A stretch of DNA of 41,388 nt, from assembly GCA_021464525.1 (NCBI GenBank), contig JADRCO010000244.1, forward strand, positions 1 to 41,388. Reading direction: 5' to 3'. The stretch comes from Rhizophagus sp. LPA8_4_AMF. Its lineage: Eukaryota > Glomeromycota > Glomeromycetes > Glomerales > Glomeraceae. The notes beneath the pieces were generated by a model that was not told the DNA's origin, made no database searches, and worked only from the letters and a program-made list of their open reading frames with translations. Of the stretch, positions 20,123 through 31,895 are shown one piece after another (position 1 is the first letter of the stretch; the number at the start of each line of letters is the position of its first letter). The position numbers and the translations under genes are program-made.

Positions 20123-23100
20123 TAATGATCGATACTAGGTGAAATTGTTTTTTATAATCTGAAATATTTCAGAATTTTTTTTGAAATACTTAATTTATTT
20201 CAAAACAAAACTCTTTTTGAAATTTATTTTAATATCTGAAATAAATAAAATCCAATTATTGTATTAACATATTAAAATTAGTTAGACTACTTTATTTTTT
20301 TATATCAATTACAATATTTTATCACTATATTGCATAAAAAAATTTTTTTTAACAATTATTTTATTTATTTTATTTATAATAAAGGCAGTGACACATATTA
20401 CGTAATATTTAATTTAATATAAACCACTTGTCAGATTTAATAGCCAATCAAATTATTATATTATAAATATATAATTTTATTAAGTGTAACGTAAGATTTT
20501 AACTATCTCCCTCCCCCCTTTAATAATTACATAATAAGTGTCACTCTCTTAAATATCTTAGAAGTGATAAAAAAATTATTTAGTTACAATTTACAAAGTA
20601 TTTCCAACTAAACCATTATCTAATAATGTTATTAAACTAGCTTTTCAACGTTATAATCACTTTCTATTTTACTTTTACTATCATTATCATAAATGTTATT
20701 ATTTAAATTTTTACTATCAATATTACTATTAATATTGCTATCAATATCACTATCATCTGAATTTTTATCATTATTATCTAAACCCTTTACCATATCTTTT
20801 AAATTAAAAAAATTCTCAATAATTAAAACCTGAACTTCATGATTAGAAATCTCTAAAATAGATGTTGTTCTATTATCAACTTCATCATCCTCTACTTCAA
20901 GTTGTAAAAATGTTGAATTATCAACCATTTTGTATAATTCTTCATTTGTATATTATTGACTAATATGAGTAAGTTCATTTTTCATATTGAATAAATAAAA
21001 TGAACAAATTTTTACCATAGTAAACTCTATTATTGAAAGTTTCAAACATTGCCTTCTCTTATCATATAACTAACCAAGAGTAAAAAAATTCTTTCACATC
21101 CTGCACTATATGGAGTAATAGAAAATATCATTATAGCTAAGTGATCATATTTGTTCTTAATTAAATACCACCAATTCATTGGTATTTTGAGATTGTTATT
21201 AAAATCTTAATCATATGGGTTATGTTTTAATTTATAATTGCAGATTTGTGCTAAAAGACGGTTACATAACTTTTTATTACCACCATTATTTTGCCAAATC
21301 TGACCTGCAGTAGTAGTTATGATTTTCTAATACTCTTTTTTTAATTCTCGTCCTATAAGTAAAAAATTAATAATTAATTTTAGTAATTTATTTTTTGGTA
21401 AATCTTTGAAAAACTAATATAAATTTACTAATTATGATAATTAGGATGTAAGAAGTATACTAATATATACATATTTGAATCAAATTTATCCCAATATTTA
21501 TTAAATAAATTGATACAATATTGATGGAATTCTACTATTCCTTGAGATGGTAATTTTTTAATAGCATTTGCTAGTAAAATCAACTGAATGAAACAGTTAG
21601 TAAGATTTATATCCATACTTTTAAGTAAAGTGATTGCAGTTTTAATGGGTTTTAAGACTTTAGTTAATTTATTAATATTCACAAAAACTCTGAGCTTCTA
21701 ATACTTCATTTGACTACTTTATTTGTAATTTCATTAGGATTATTTATCAACACCTAATGTTATGTAATTAGTTTAGTAATATTTTTAAATTTAAGCAAAT
21801 AATAATTGAAATTAAATAGACGCACATGTTCTAGTAATGCAGCAATCTTTAAACATAATACTGAATTTGCAGTTTCATGCATAGAGATCCATCTTGTTTC
21901 AGAGTACATTTTAAGTTCTTTACCTTCAATTTGTAACTTAGTAGCAGTATTAGCCAATAATTTTTCTACTAGATGAGACTGTTTAAAAAAATGATATAAT
22001 TTGATTGCAATTTTTTATTATTTATTTAGCTTTATCTATATAATTAAAAAAATTTGTAATGTTTAGATTACCCTGTATAAATAAATTCTAAATTGTATAA
22101 CCTTCTTTAGCCAGTTTATTATGTGATGTTAAACAAATTCAAGCAAAATTTATATGCCAATTATATAATTCTAGCCACCAATTCTGGTGCAAAGCAACAG
22201 GTTACAACTAGTTATACTCTAAAAAATTAATAAATAAGTATAAAAATATATTAAAAAATTCATAATTATTTATAATTTAAAGCATACTCATTATTTGTTT
22301 GGTTATTAAATTAATAAAATGTGCAATGCATCAAAGATTAATAATATATGAAAATTGACTTATAACTATCTTTTGTGCTTTAACACAATTTGTAACATTA
22401 TTGGTAACTAATGCAGTTACTTTTTTGGAGCCAATTTTTCCAATAATATTAGTAATTTCGCTTGCTAAAAACTCTTTTATATAATGTAACCATTGAGAAA
22501 GTAAAAAAATTGTTCATGATTGGGCGTTAAAATTATATAATTATAAATAGATATGCCATTTGAACTGGTCCATCCATCACTTGCTTTAAAGAAATAAATA
22601 AATAAATTGATAATAATAAAATATAAAATGTATTTAAAAAATAAAAAATTAATACATTGTATATAATTTACCAAGCATTAGATTTTCAGAATCTTCAATA
22701 ATTTTCTTGACTTTTTTATTAATTTTTATTGTTTCTTGGTTTAAAAGTTTACCACTAAGCAATTCACGTGAAGGTAGAATATATCCTGGTCTTATTTTAT
22801 AAAGAAATTTAATAAAAAATAGATTTTTAATAACTGAAAATAGTATACTGCAATATGCAAATACATGTACAAGAATATGAGTAATAGAAGCTACTTTTTA
22901 AGAAGGTATATTAGTTGATTCAAATCAATCAGTCAATTCTCATTGATCTGTTTGAATTTTTCTTTTTTTTTATTATTTTCTGATAAAAGAATAGTATTAG
23001 TATCTTCACTTTTAAAATTTCATAAAGAAATTAAACTCAAATAAAATGCATAGACCAATTCTAGGCTTTCTTTACAATCATTAGCTAAATGGTCTTCTAA

Positions 23101-23782
23101 TTGATTGATATAGATAACTAATAGTTACACTTGGCTGAAAAATGATCTGCAAATTTGAGAGATTTTTTTTATAATGCTTTCACATTTCACTTTGAAGATG
23201 ATTACTAGGTTTTCTTTCTTTTTATTGTAAGTTCATTTTTGATTTTTATATAATAATACAAAAAGATAAAAAGATATAAATTAAAATGTGACATTACCAA
23301 TATATAGCTGAAAATTTTAGGGAAAATTGTAATAAAATACTTAAACAATAAAAATAATCATGTTAAAATAATTACTAATTTTTTCAGTATTTCAGTTATT
23401 ACATAATAATTATTAAACAAAGCAAATAAACTTAGAAAAATTTTTTTCTTTTAAATGTAAAAATGCTATATAATTAGTCAATCAGATTATTAGATCTATT
23501 ATCTAAAATAAGTAAAATCTTTATCATACTTGAAGTCTGATTAAATAAATGATTATCCAAGAAAAATTCGCACAAATTTTTCTTAATTTATAATTTTAAT
23601 TTACTAATTAAATTTAAAATTTAAAAAATTTATGTGATATTAAATTCAATCTTAAATTATCACTTATTATCAGTTTCATCATATAATGAAATATTTTAAA
23701 ATTTTAAAATTTAAAGTGAAGTGACGAATGTATTTCAGTTTTATCATGTGACAAAATATTTCAATTTCACCTAGCATCATTA
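20123..23782 (-). mobile_element. degenerate hAT transposon with visible terminal inverted repeats
   Basis: CTAGGTGAAATTG at 20135-20147 is matched by CAATTTCACCTAG at 23762-23774, and both sides extend outward with TAATGAT/ATCATTA. The 3.65-kb interior holds a broken hAT transposase on the minus strand. I see no clean 8-bp target duplication, so the insertion is old or the ends have eroded. Confidence 0.75.
20632..23210 (-). pseudogene. hAT-family transposase, broken
   Basis: Fragments in transcript order: a degraded BED-type zinc-finger region (about 23030-23200, QLEDHLANDCKES); RPGYILPSRELLSGKLLN (about 22740-22800); DGWTSSNGISIYNYIILTP (about 22500-22580); a VTNNVTNC patch (about 22380-22410, where the family has VTDNGSN, so the catalytic Asp looks lost); ETRWISM (21760-21957); LKPIKTAITLL to YFLHPNYHN (21428-21682); the hATC dimerisation block FSITPYSAGCERIF (about 21090-21140); and an acidic tail (20632-20928). 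Stops and frameshifts separate them, so no transposase can be made. Family assignment rests on motif order remembered for fungal hAT elements. Confidence 0.75.
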
Positions 23783-24694
23783 AATTAATTTAGTTGAGTC
23801 TTTGATTCTTTTAATCAAAATTTACAAAAATTATTATAAAAATATATTATTATTACCATGAAAATATGGTACTAAATCTTGCAAACATATTTTTGGAATT
23901 TTTTGCCAATTTTGTGCTGATTTTAACTATTTAAAAATCATTCAAATAGTTCCAAAAATTAATCAATATCTTAGATTTATCTTATCTGAGAGTCTGCTAT
24001 TGAATGATATCAAAATAATATTAAATTAACATAGTAAGTTAATTATAATATTTTATTATTTTTAAAGCATCTTTCATGTGCTAATATAGCTATTTTTCTA
24101 TTACAAATTAGGTCTTTTGTAATAACTATATTTGATAATATATTTTGTATTACTTAGATTATTGCTATGTATGAATAAAATGCTTTAATGCATTCATATA
24201 TTAATATATTTATTTCAGAATTTAAATCTCTTTTTTATGTATCTATGAAAATTTTCTTTCATATTAATGGTACAATTTTTTCAGAAATTTATAACTATCC
24301 TTTCTATATTTTTTTTCATATTAAACCTTTATATATTATTCACCATTTGACTTCAAAAGATATTAGTATTAATGAGGAAGCATAAATTCTTAAAGGACAA
24401 GCAAAAAATACTTTTAATATGCTTAATAAAAAGTAATAAAATCAGTAAAATATAAACAAAATTATAATAAATAAATAATTCAATTATAATGAAAGGTTAT
24501 ATTTTATTTTTTATCAAATTAAGTATAAATTAGATGTAATAATTTAATTTTTAGCAAATTAGTACAATTTTAAAGGTAGCAAAAATACCACTAATTTATG
24601 CTGATCCCTATATTAAATATTTAGGGTTCTCTATAATTGATCTTTTTACTCAAAAAATTTATTTTTTGAAAAAAAAATATATCTTAAATCTATA
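23783..24694. other. gene-free region
   Basis: AT-rich. A 65-codon frame at 24188-24385 is Phe/Ile/Tyr-rich with no recognisable feature. Nothing else supported. Confidence 0.5.
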
Positions 24695-25163
24695 TTAATT
24701 CGTAATTCATGTAACAACTGGACAAAATCACTATAATAATTAGGGGCAAATTAACAAAAATCGTTTTATGATTATCTCGTGATCCTGTGATTCAATTTTG
24801 ATTAACATTATTTTGTCGTATAGCTCTTCACACCCTCTACAAAATAAAAAAAAAGATCGCCAAAATTAGACTAATAGATCGTGATATAATCGTAAAAATG
24901 ATTTTTTTCAGAGCATATCAGATTCGAAATATGGAATCCAGTTATCTTTCAGAAAAAATTGGTTTTGCGATTATCTCACGATCTATTGGTCCAATTTCAG
25001 CGATCCTTTTTTTATTTTGTAAAGGACGTGGAAAGCTATATGACAAAAAATATTAATCGAAATTAAATCACAGGATCACGAGATAATTGCAAAAATGATT
25101 TTTTTAATTTGCCCCTAATTATTATAGTGATTTTGTCCAGTTATTACACGAATCACGAATTAA
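24695..25163. mobile_element. 469-bp fold-back element
   Basis: Arms of about 215 bp (24695-24911 and 24951-25163) are inverted copies. The outer ends read TTAATTCGTAATTCATGTAA and, from the right, TTAATTCGTGATTCGTGTAA; inner shared blocks include CAAAATCACTATAATAATTA and GGGGCAAATTAA. There is a short unrelated loop of about 40 nt. No ORF is present. It is a second long-hairpin source unrelated in sequence to the one at 16475. Confidence 0.8.
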
Positions 25164-26290
25164 GTAATATAAAATCTATACTATTAAGTTTATCTTAATA
25201 AGAGAAATTTAATGATAATAATTTTATTTTTCTACCTTTAATATTTACTAAAATACAATACAAAGTAATTTTTATTTAACATAAATAAAAGATATTTAAG
25301 TTTCTGATATAATAAATATTATATTACACCATCTGTATAATTAAATTTAAGATATTTATATAATAAAATAAATTACATATTATTAAAATATAGAAGGTGA
25401 TGCAGTAATTTCATATAGATCAATTTTAACAATTCTTTAATTTTTTTAATTTTCTTAATTTTTTCATTTTTTCATTTTATTTATTTTATTTATTTATTTT
25501 ATTGAATTTATTATTTTATTTATTTTTTTTTTATTATTTTGCAGCGCATTTACAAATTAATTAATATAGATCATAGTAATCTAATACATTAAGTAAAAAT
25601 GAAAACTAAGCTATACTAATTTTAAGAATTTGTAAACTATCTGTTATCAACAATTTTGACCTCATATATACACTGTCAACCAGTTTCTTTTTCTGTGCAA
25701 GTAAATCATAGGGTAAACCAGATTTTTTTAGAGAAATACTCCTTGTAGTCTTAGGAAGGTGGCTAAAAGACCTGCTACATTGCTGAATTTTCTATTCCCT
25801 CCCTGATCCCCAAAAAATAAAGGTATACCACTAGTTCATATAATTCCATTATTACCTACACATTATTGTTGAAGTAGGAATCCCATAGAAAAACACAATT
25901 TTCACACATCAAAAGAAATCTTCCAGCTCATTGTGTGGTAATATCATTAATTCTTTCGCTGTCATATATGGTAAATCCAACATTATTATATAAATGAGTT
26001 GTGATGATATTTGTGAATCGTCTTCTAAGATAAATTGGAATGAGAATAAGGCTTTACACTCTTCAATACAACAAATTATCCAAAAATAAAAGGTTTATCC
26101 AAGAAGATTCTATATGAAAAATAAAAACAAAGAAAAAATATAAAACAAAAAATAAAAATAAAAAATAAAAGAAAAATAAAAATAAAAGAAAAATAAAATA
26201 AATCTATATATATAAAAGAAGAAAAAAGAACTCCTGTTATCCATAATATCAAAATCCAGCCATTTATCTCTGTCTTTAATTCCTCTAGCT
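25164..26290. other. gene-free, low-complexity region
   Basis: T-rich simple sequence near 25437-25545 and an A/G-rich AAATAAAA tract at about 26105-26225. The minus strand of 25650-26080 has only short, stop-ridden reading frames. Confidence 0.5.
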
Positions 26291-26865
26291 GTGTAGAAGA
26301 AACTAAAAATAAGCTGCTAAATTGATGTCCAATGTAGCATATTAAAGGTGACCAATAAGATGTTCTCTATGCCTATCAAAAGCTTTGGTGAATAAGATTC
26401 ACATATTGCATTTAGTTCTAAAAATAATTCTGAAGGAGGCATGTAATCAGGCATGTCCAAACTTATTTTGATCTTATTAAGAAACATGTTCAGAAAAAGT
26501 TCAGAGTTTTTACCCAATTTGGAAGTACCACCTTCCCGTTTTGATATCGTCTCTGTTTGGATTATTTGCTAGTGAAAATAGGAAGTGTCCATTTTCGGCA
26601 AGAAGGAAAATAGGAAAAAGGGATTTTTGGAAAAATAACCAGGTAGAGATAGTCAAAATATCATCTTATTTTAGCAGATATTTCAGATTTAAGATGTGGT
26701 GGGCAGGTTGCCAAAGAACCTAAGAGTTCAGTTAAGTACTCAAAATACGTCTGTCCATTGGTGTAGTTTGACGTATTGCTAAGGAAGTATAAAAATTCTT
26801 CGTTCTCTAAGGCTTCATTGAGTCTCTCTATAGTGTAAGAAGGTAGATCATTGTTGTTATTAAGA
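26291..26865 (-). pseudogene. unrecognised coding remnant
   Basis: On the minus strand two protein-like stretches in different frames are separated by stops. 26700-26865 reads DLPSYTIERLNEALENEEF and then YFEYLTELLGSLATCPPHL. 26317-26517 reads NKIKISLDMPDYMPPSELF and then ELNAICESYSPKLLIGIENI. The composition is protein-like, unlike the flanks. It may be a decayed gene or one with introns I could not place; no family recognised. Confidence 0.3.
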
Positions 26866-28134
26866 TTAAAAATAAAAATTATCCATAATATTTTCGCTTA
26901 AGTCTTAATAATACGTATTATTTATTCTCAGTAAAATAAATATTGGAAAAACCAAAAGTCGAAGTTTGCTACTAAAACTATATTAGTAGGAATAGAAAAG
27001 AAACTAAAATAAAGAAAATAAAGTGTATTATAAAGGCTTAAAGTGTATTATTTAAAGAAAATAAAATGAGAATAAAATTTTTGTGCGAAAAAATATTAGT
27101 AAAAAAAATGGTCATAAACGCAACTGGAGAGAGTTCATTCATTTTATTTATTTTATTTGTTATTTCTATTTATTTTATTTCTTTATTATTTTTATTTTTA
27201 ATTTTAATTTTTATTATAAATAATATTAGAATTTTACTTAATTATAAAAAAAAAATAAGTAGTCAACTTTTTATCTTATTGTATATTGGTAGTATTTGAA
27301 TTATATGAAAAGAGTATTATTTCCAATAGTATAATTCAAGATAACCTAATTTTACTAATAAGAAATTAATTATAATTTTTTTTTGTCATGTATAAAAACT
27401 TACATTGTTTTAATAAAAACCTAATTTCTTTAACTAAACATATAATATATTTTCATGTAATCATTTGCAAGTTTCTCCTATTAATTAATTAAACTCTATA
27501 AATTAATTTAAAAAATCATTTTTTGCAAATATCTTAACAAAATACCAAAAATCTCTAATATAACTTACATTAGAGTTTGCATAAAGTTTATATATTAATT
27601 CTGGCCAGAATTGCATATTACTGATGTATTTTCAACTACATATTCCTGTTTTTTAAGAGATCTACTGATTAAATTTTGATAAAATTTATATGATTGGATT
27701 TGTTCTCAATAAGAGGAATCTAATGGTAGTAAAATTGCATTTCTAGCAACTGAGTTATTACTTATTATAAAAAATGCATTTATATGTTATATGTGAGTTA
27801 AATAAGAGATATTTGGGGTCCTATCTTAGCATCCAGTAGTCCAATTTTGATAAACATTTTTTTAAATTAACTTTTGATATTTCTCGAGAGTTTTTTTATC
27901 AGTTAGTATATTTTGTATTATATTTATTTATTATAAAATTATTTATTATTTTTTTTTACGTAAGAAATAATTTTAGATATTTTTATGGAATTTTTTCTAA
28001 ATTACAACAAAATTAAATTTGACAAATAACCATTAAAAATTTAGTTCTTATTTTTAACAAACTATTATTATATCTAAATTGGTAAAAATAAGGTTTGGAA
28101 TATAAGAAAAATAAAAAATATGTTTAAAATATTT
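26866..28134. other. gene-free region
   Basis: AT-rich. The 77-codon frame at 27066-27299 is Ile/Leu/Phe low complexity. A perfect 16-bp palindrome AATTCTGGCCAGAATT sits at 27597-27612. Nothing else supported. Confidence 0.5.
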
Positions 28135-29049
28135 TTAATCAATTAATCTCTTTTTCTGGAAGAATTTCTTGAGATAGAAAATTTGCCAAGCTCCTAAACC
28201 TACGAGTACAAACATACTGCCAAGACTAAACCATTTGACACGTTCATTTGTAGATTCTTTGAATGACAAAAAATGAAGAGATTCACATTAGAAAAAAGAA
28301 ATTCAACTCTTAAGATGAAATAATAATCAAAGAAGAAATGCATATACCATTTGTATCTCTCATTTTTGCTTCACGTCTCCGTAAATATTCCATTTCATCA
28401 ACAATTTCTTGAACAATTTGTTCTAATTTTCTTAATTCAGCTTCCATAGGTTTTAACTTTTCGGTCTGAGCTAATGCATTATAATCAATAGCTTCAGCAC
28501 CTACATCAATATCCAAATCAATTGTACGATGATATTTTGGGTCAGGACGGAATCCTATTTACACATAAAAGAAAAATTAACAATTGATCATTGATGAAAA
28601 AAAAATATACCGAAAATTATTAATTATCAATGAAACTTGCCGTCATCTAAAATATTTGTTAAACAAACCGAAATATCCGCGTCAGTATGTGTAGTAAAAG
28701 GCATACGAGTTTCTCCATCTATATCTCTTTTACGTCCGTATTCGTTATGAGAAGAACTATTATCAGTTATCTATAAATTATATCAGTGACCAATTTATTA
28801 CTATTATTATTATTTTTTACTGGCACAGTACAGGCTCTTACTAACCTCTGCATCAACTCTCTGATTGTAGCCAATTTCAGCCTTAATTGTGACCACTACT
28901 AAAGTACCGTTAGAAACGTATTGCGAAATACATTTCGGTGATAATGCATTTGAAGGAGTTGCCACAAGATCGAATTTTATTCCCACTACTACATTAGATA
29001 TGATTAAAAGAATAAATAAGAGTAAGGAAACTGCTGAATAATGCGTCAT
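28135..29049 (-). CDS. ERV25: p24-family cargo receptor (ERV25/TMED10, delta type)
   Basis: Four exons: 28846-29049, 28641-28770, 28348-28554, 28135-28256, giving 220 residues (family about 210-220). It begins with a signal peptide ([20 protein letters not shown], cleavage near residue 23). A GOLD domain follows with the conserved pair Cys40 (PKCISQYV) and Cys104 (ISVCLTN), then a coiled coil (about 140-175, [20 protein letters not shown]), a membrane helix (about 190-209) and a cytosolic tail [11 protein letters not shown]. The diphenylalanine and dilysine pattern resembles TMED10 (RRFFKAKKLIE): FF binds COPII and the lysines bind COPI. The protein should cycle between ER and Golgi in p24 complexes. 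Intron 2 (28555-28640) has a GC donor, GCAAGT. Confidence 0.93.
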
Positions 29050-29182
29050 TTGTGCGAAAAAAACTACTGACAAATTTTTCGGAAATTTTTTTGAAGAAAA
29101 TCTTAAAAGGAAACTTTGCACATTTTGATTGGGTAATGTCAATTTGTCCAATGATGATGGCAAAGTAAAAAAAAAGAAAAAA

Positions 29183-29192
29183 GAAAAAAAAT
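29183..29192 (-). terminator. Pol III T-run terminator of tRNA-His
   Basis: On the minus strand the tRNA 3' end is followed after two to four bases by a run of eight T, and then by further T runs. This is the standard RNA polymerase III stop. Confidence 0.75.
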
Positions 29193-29194
29193 TC

Positions 29195-29265
29195 TGCCGT
29201 TGCCTGGAATCGAACCAGGGCTAGCGCGGCCACAACGCGATGTACTGCCACTATACGACAACGGC
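29195..29265 (-). tRNA. tRNA-His (GTG)
   Basis: 71 nt on the minus strand. Acceptor stem GCCGTTG pairs with CAACGGC, discriminator A; the D arm contains ATAGTGGCAGT; the anticodon stem-loop is CGCG-TTGTGGC-CGCG with anticodon GTG; the T arm is CCTGG-TTCGATT-CCAGG. No intron and no encoded CCA, as expected for a nuclear tRNA. The extra 5' G(-1) of tRNA-His is not encoded, so it must be added after transcription. Confidence 0.95.
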
Positions 29266-29660
29266 TCGTCGATTACACAAAGGCATCCTTTTAATTTTAA
29301 ATCAAATCATTTGGAATAGAATTTATTTAACTATTTAAATTCATGCATGATAAAATTAATAAAGTTGAGCCAGAGATCACTCTTAAGTGATATTAAAAAA
29401 AGGTAAGAATAAATTGAATTTACTTTTTTTTTACATTATTTGAGGGAACAGAACAAGTTTTTTTACAAAATTTATATTTTAATTTAAAGTCAACGATATT
29501 TCAAAAAGAAAATAATCTTGAGAGTATAAAAGATGAATATTTTACAAGTTTTCATTGTACGAAAGAATTGATTATTTAAACTAAATTTATCTTAAGAAAA
29601 ATCAAAGTTATAATCAGATAAAGAAATCAATATAATGATTCTGATAAAAAGAAACAAGAA

Positions 29661-30415
29661 CTATTTTAGTTTTCTAATCTCGTCATCGATGTCAGAAATT
29701 AACTCTTTCAGTTTATTCCACTGTTCCAGTTGTAAAGAAATGCCTTTCAATTAAAACAAAAAAAGCCTAATTAATTGAAATTATAAGTGAAGAAAAAGCA
29801 ACATTTATAATCAATTTTCAAACCTTTCTTTGTTGGTTGTGTTTTTCCTTCTTTAGTCTCGAAGAATTCACGAAAGTCAATTAAAACCATATTTTTCCAT
29901 TCGCGAATGGTCACTCTTTTTTTATTTGATAACTAATTATAAATGGTCAAAAAAAAAAAAAAATTTTTTAAAAGAAAGAAAACAAACTTATTACATTAAC
30001 AAGTAGGAGTTTTTACTTTGAAATATGTCTCTCCGGAACTATTTTCCCCTCGATCACTTCGATCACTATCAGATTCTTCTTTTTTAATTTTTTTTGAACT
30101 TCGAGAAGAGCTTTTTTTACTCGCCTAAATTGTTTAATATTAGTAAATACATATAATAAATAATTATAGATATAAATATTATCGGAAAATACTTTAGGCT
30201 CATCGACTTCTTCAAATTCTTCTTCTTCCTCATCATCGTCAACTTGTTGCTATATTGTTTACAATATTTGTAATTGTAATATTCGCGTTAATAAAATAAA
30301 ATAAGAAAAAACACGTATATATAACTGAAGCAAACTAAACAACCTCTTCTTCGTAACCAGCTTCTTCGTCGCTATCAACAATATATTTTGAGCTTTTTCT
30401 TTTATTAGAAGACAT
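29661..30415 (-). CDS. SUB1: PC4/Sub1 transcriptional coactivator
   Basis: Five exons: 30344-30415, 30193-30249, 30017-30124, 29824-29932, 29661-29743, giving 142 residues. The N-terminal half is a charged, Ser- and acid-rich tail ([20 protein letters not shown], then [12 protein letters not shown], then a Lys/Ser block with [10 protein letters not shown]), typical of casein-kinase-2-regulated PC4. The C-terminal half (about 78-142) is the ssDNA-binding PC4 domain: [53 protein letters not shown]. It binds single-stranded DNA as a dimer and assists Pol II initiation and reinitiation. The first donor (GTTGTT) is weak but the junction keeps frame. The gene is divergent from the small ORF at 31139. 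Confidence 0.92.
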
Positions 30416-31138
30416 TATTCCAAAATTATAAAGTGTGTAAATGTGTAGAATTTGTTTATAACGCGAAAAACGCAGATCATAAGCCAAATTAATGCTAATT
30501 TGTAATTTGGGCGTAATAAAAAAGTGAGCCATAATGAGAGCATCTTAACTACTTTTGATGAAACCATACCCCCGTCATAATATTCCCCTTAAACAGTACC
30601 CTGGTAATATCCACAAAAGCTCTTGCATCAAAAGATAATTGTGATTAGTACTTACTAACTAAGACAAGGTATATATGCAGGCGTTATACGGTATTTTCCA
30701 TTCAATCAATCAATAATGCCGTTGCTGCGGGATTTGATCAACCAATAAATGAAGAAAAATAGTACGTTATTATAAATCAGGTAAATCAAGTTAAGACAAT
30801 AGATAAAACGGAGATGAAACAATAATAGGATCCTGGTGTGCTACAATGCGTTTATCTTTCAAAGCTTTTAAAATAGAGTATAAATAGACTAAACATTCGA
30901 TAAAAATTTTTTATTTCCAATCCAAAAACGAGAGAAGTCCTGGAGACAAACTGACATTATTCTCTATTAATTATTTTTGCCTCTTTAAAAAAATCATTCG
31001 GCCGGACCGATAAAAAAGTTTCCCTTCTCAATATCATCAGAAACGCCTTTTTACCTCTTTTACAAAAGAAAAATTATCTACCATCTTCTATCCGCTTTTC
31101 TATCCATCCCTAAACGATATTTTAGATTAATATTCGCT
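30416..31138. promoter_or_regulatory. divergent promoter region, SUB1 / small secreted peptide
   Basis: 723 bp between two divergent starts. TATAAATA at 30879-30886 lies about 250 nt before the ATG at 31139. Pyrimidine-rich stretches (CTCTTT-type) occur near 30965-30985 and 31040-31100. No RNA gene recognised. Confidence 0.45.
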
Positions 31139-31333
31139 ATGAAATTTAATAAATCCTGTCATTTGTTTCATTATATGTGCATGTTATTAATATGCTTAAT
31201 TATTCTTTCTATAACCATTCCATCTACTTCTGCTATACCAATACCAATTATTGATGGAAACAACAACCCTCTACATTTTCTTTCAAATCCAAGAGTTTCT
31301 TTGAATGAATTGAATGACGGTTTATTATTTTAA
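31139..31333 (+). CDS. putative small secreted peptide
   Basis: A single 64-residue frame. It opens with a textbook signal peptide: basic start MKFNK, hydrophobic core MLLICLIILSITI, then PSTSA before the likely cleavage site near residue 32. The remaining ~32 residues (IPIPIIDGNNNPLHF, then LSNPRVSLNELNDGLLF) contain no cysteine. A TATA box lies upstream. I do not recognise a family. The size and signal fit a small secreted protein; effector or signalling roles are speculation. It could also be a chance ORF. Confidence 0.45.
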   Translation: MKFNKSCHLFHYMCMLLICLIILSITIPSTSAIPIPIIDGNNNPLHFLSNPRVSLNELNDGLLF

Positions 31334-31895
31334 AAGACATATTCCATCATATGTATCATATTTAGTCTAATGCAGATTTAAATCAAACAATGTGAGGGTT
31401 ATTTTGTATATACTACCCCAAAAAATTTCAGTGTAAAAAAATAATATAGAAGGATTTAAAGGTTTTTTTTTTTAAAAAAAATACATTTTAAAAAATATTT
31501 ATTATTTGTAATAGCGACAAAGTTAATTTCATTTTCTTTGTACTTTCTTGTTATATAATTCTCTCGTATTTCAATCTTGATGATTTCTTATCAATAAAAA
31601 TTTCAATATTAAAGCATTTTCCCTGTAACAATGCAAAGAGAAATGCAACAAACAAAGTATTTATGGTTGTCAAATCATTAAAACATTATACTATTTGATT
31701 TATTAATGTTATCTTGCAGGTAACTTTCGAATTATATAAAATTTATATGCAATTAAATCAGAAATAATTAACTATTTCTTCCATTAAATGAATGAAAAAC
31801 CAATAATCTAAATGTATTATTATATATTTATAGCCTACCTTCATCATAATTACCATTAAATCCTATAATTATTATATGACTAGAACATATTTATT
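31334..31895. other. convergent intergenic region
   Basis: Between the small secreted ORF (+) and the 3' end of the SET gene (-). AT-rich with A/T runs near 31461-31490. No feature recognised. Confidence 0.5.

Noticed and set aside
27066..27299. 77-codon ORF resembling a membrane peptide
   Set aside because: The hydrophobic run comes from TTTATTTTTA simple sequence.
27597..27612. 16-bp perfect palindrome AATTCTGGCCAGAATT
   Set aside because: Short and isolated; part of it also occurs near 16336, but nothing ties it to an element or gene.
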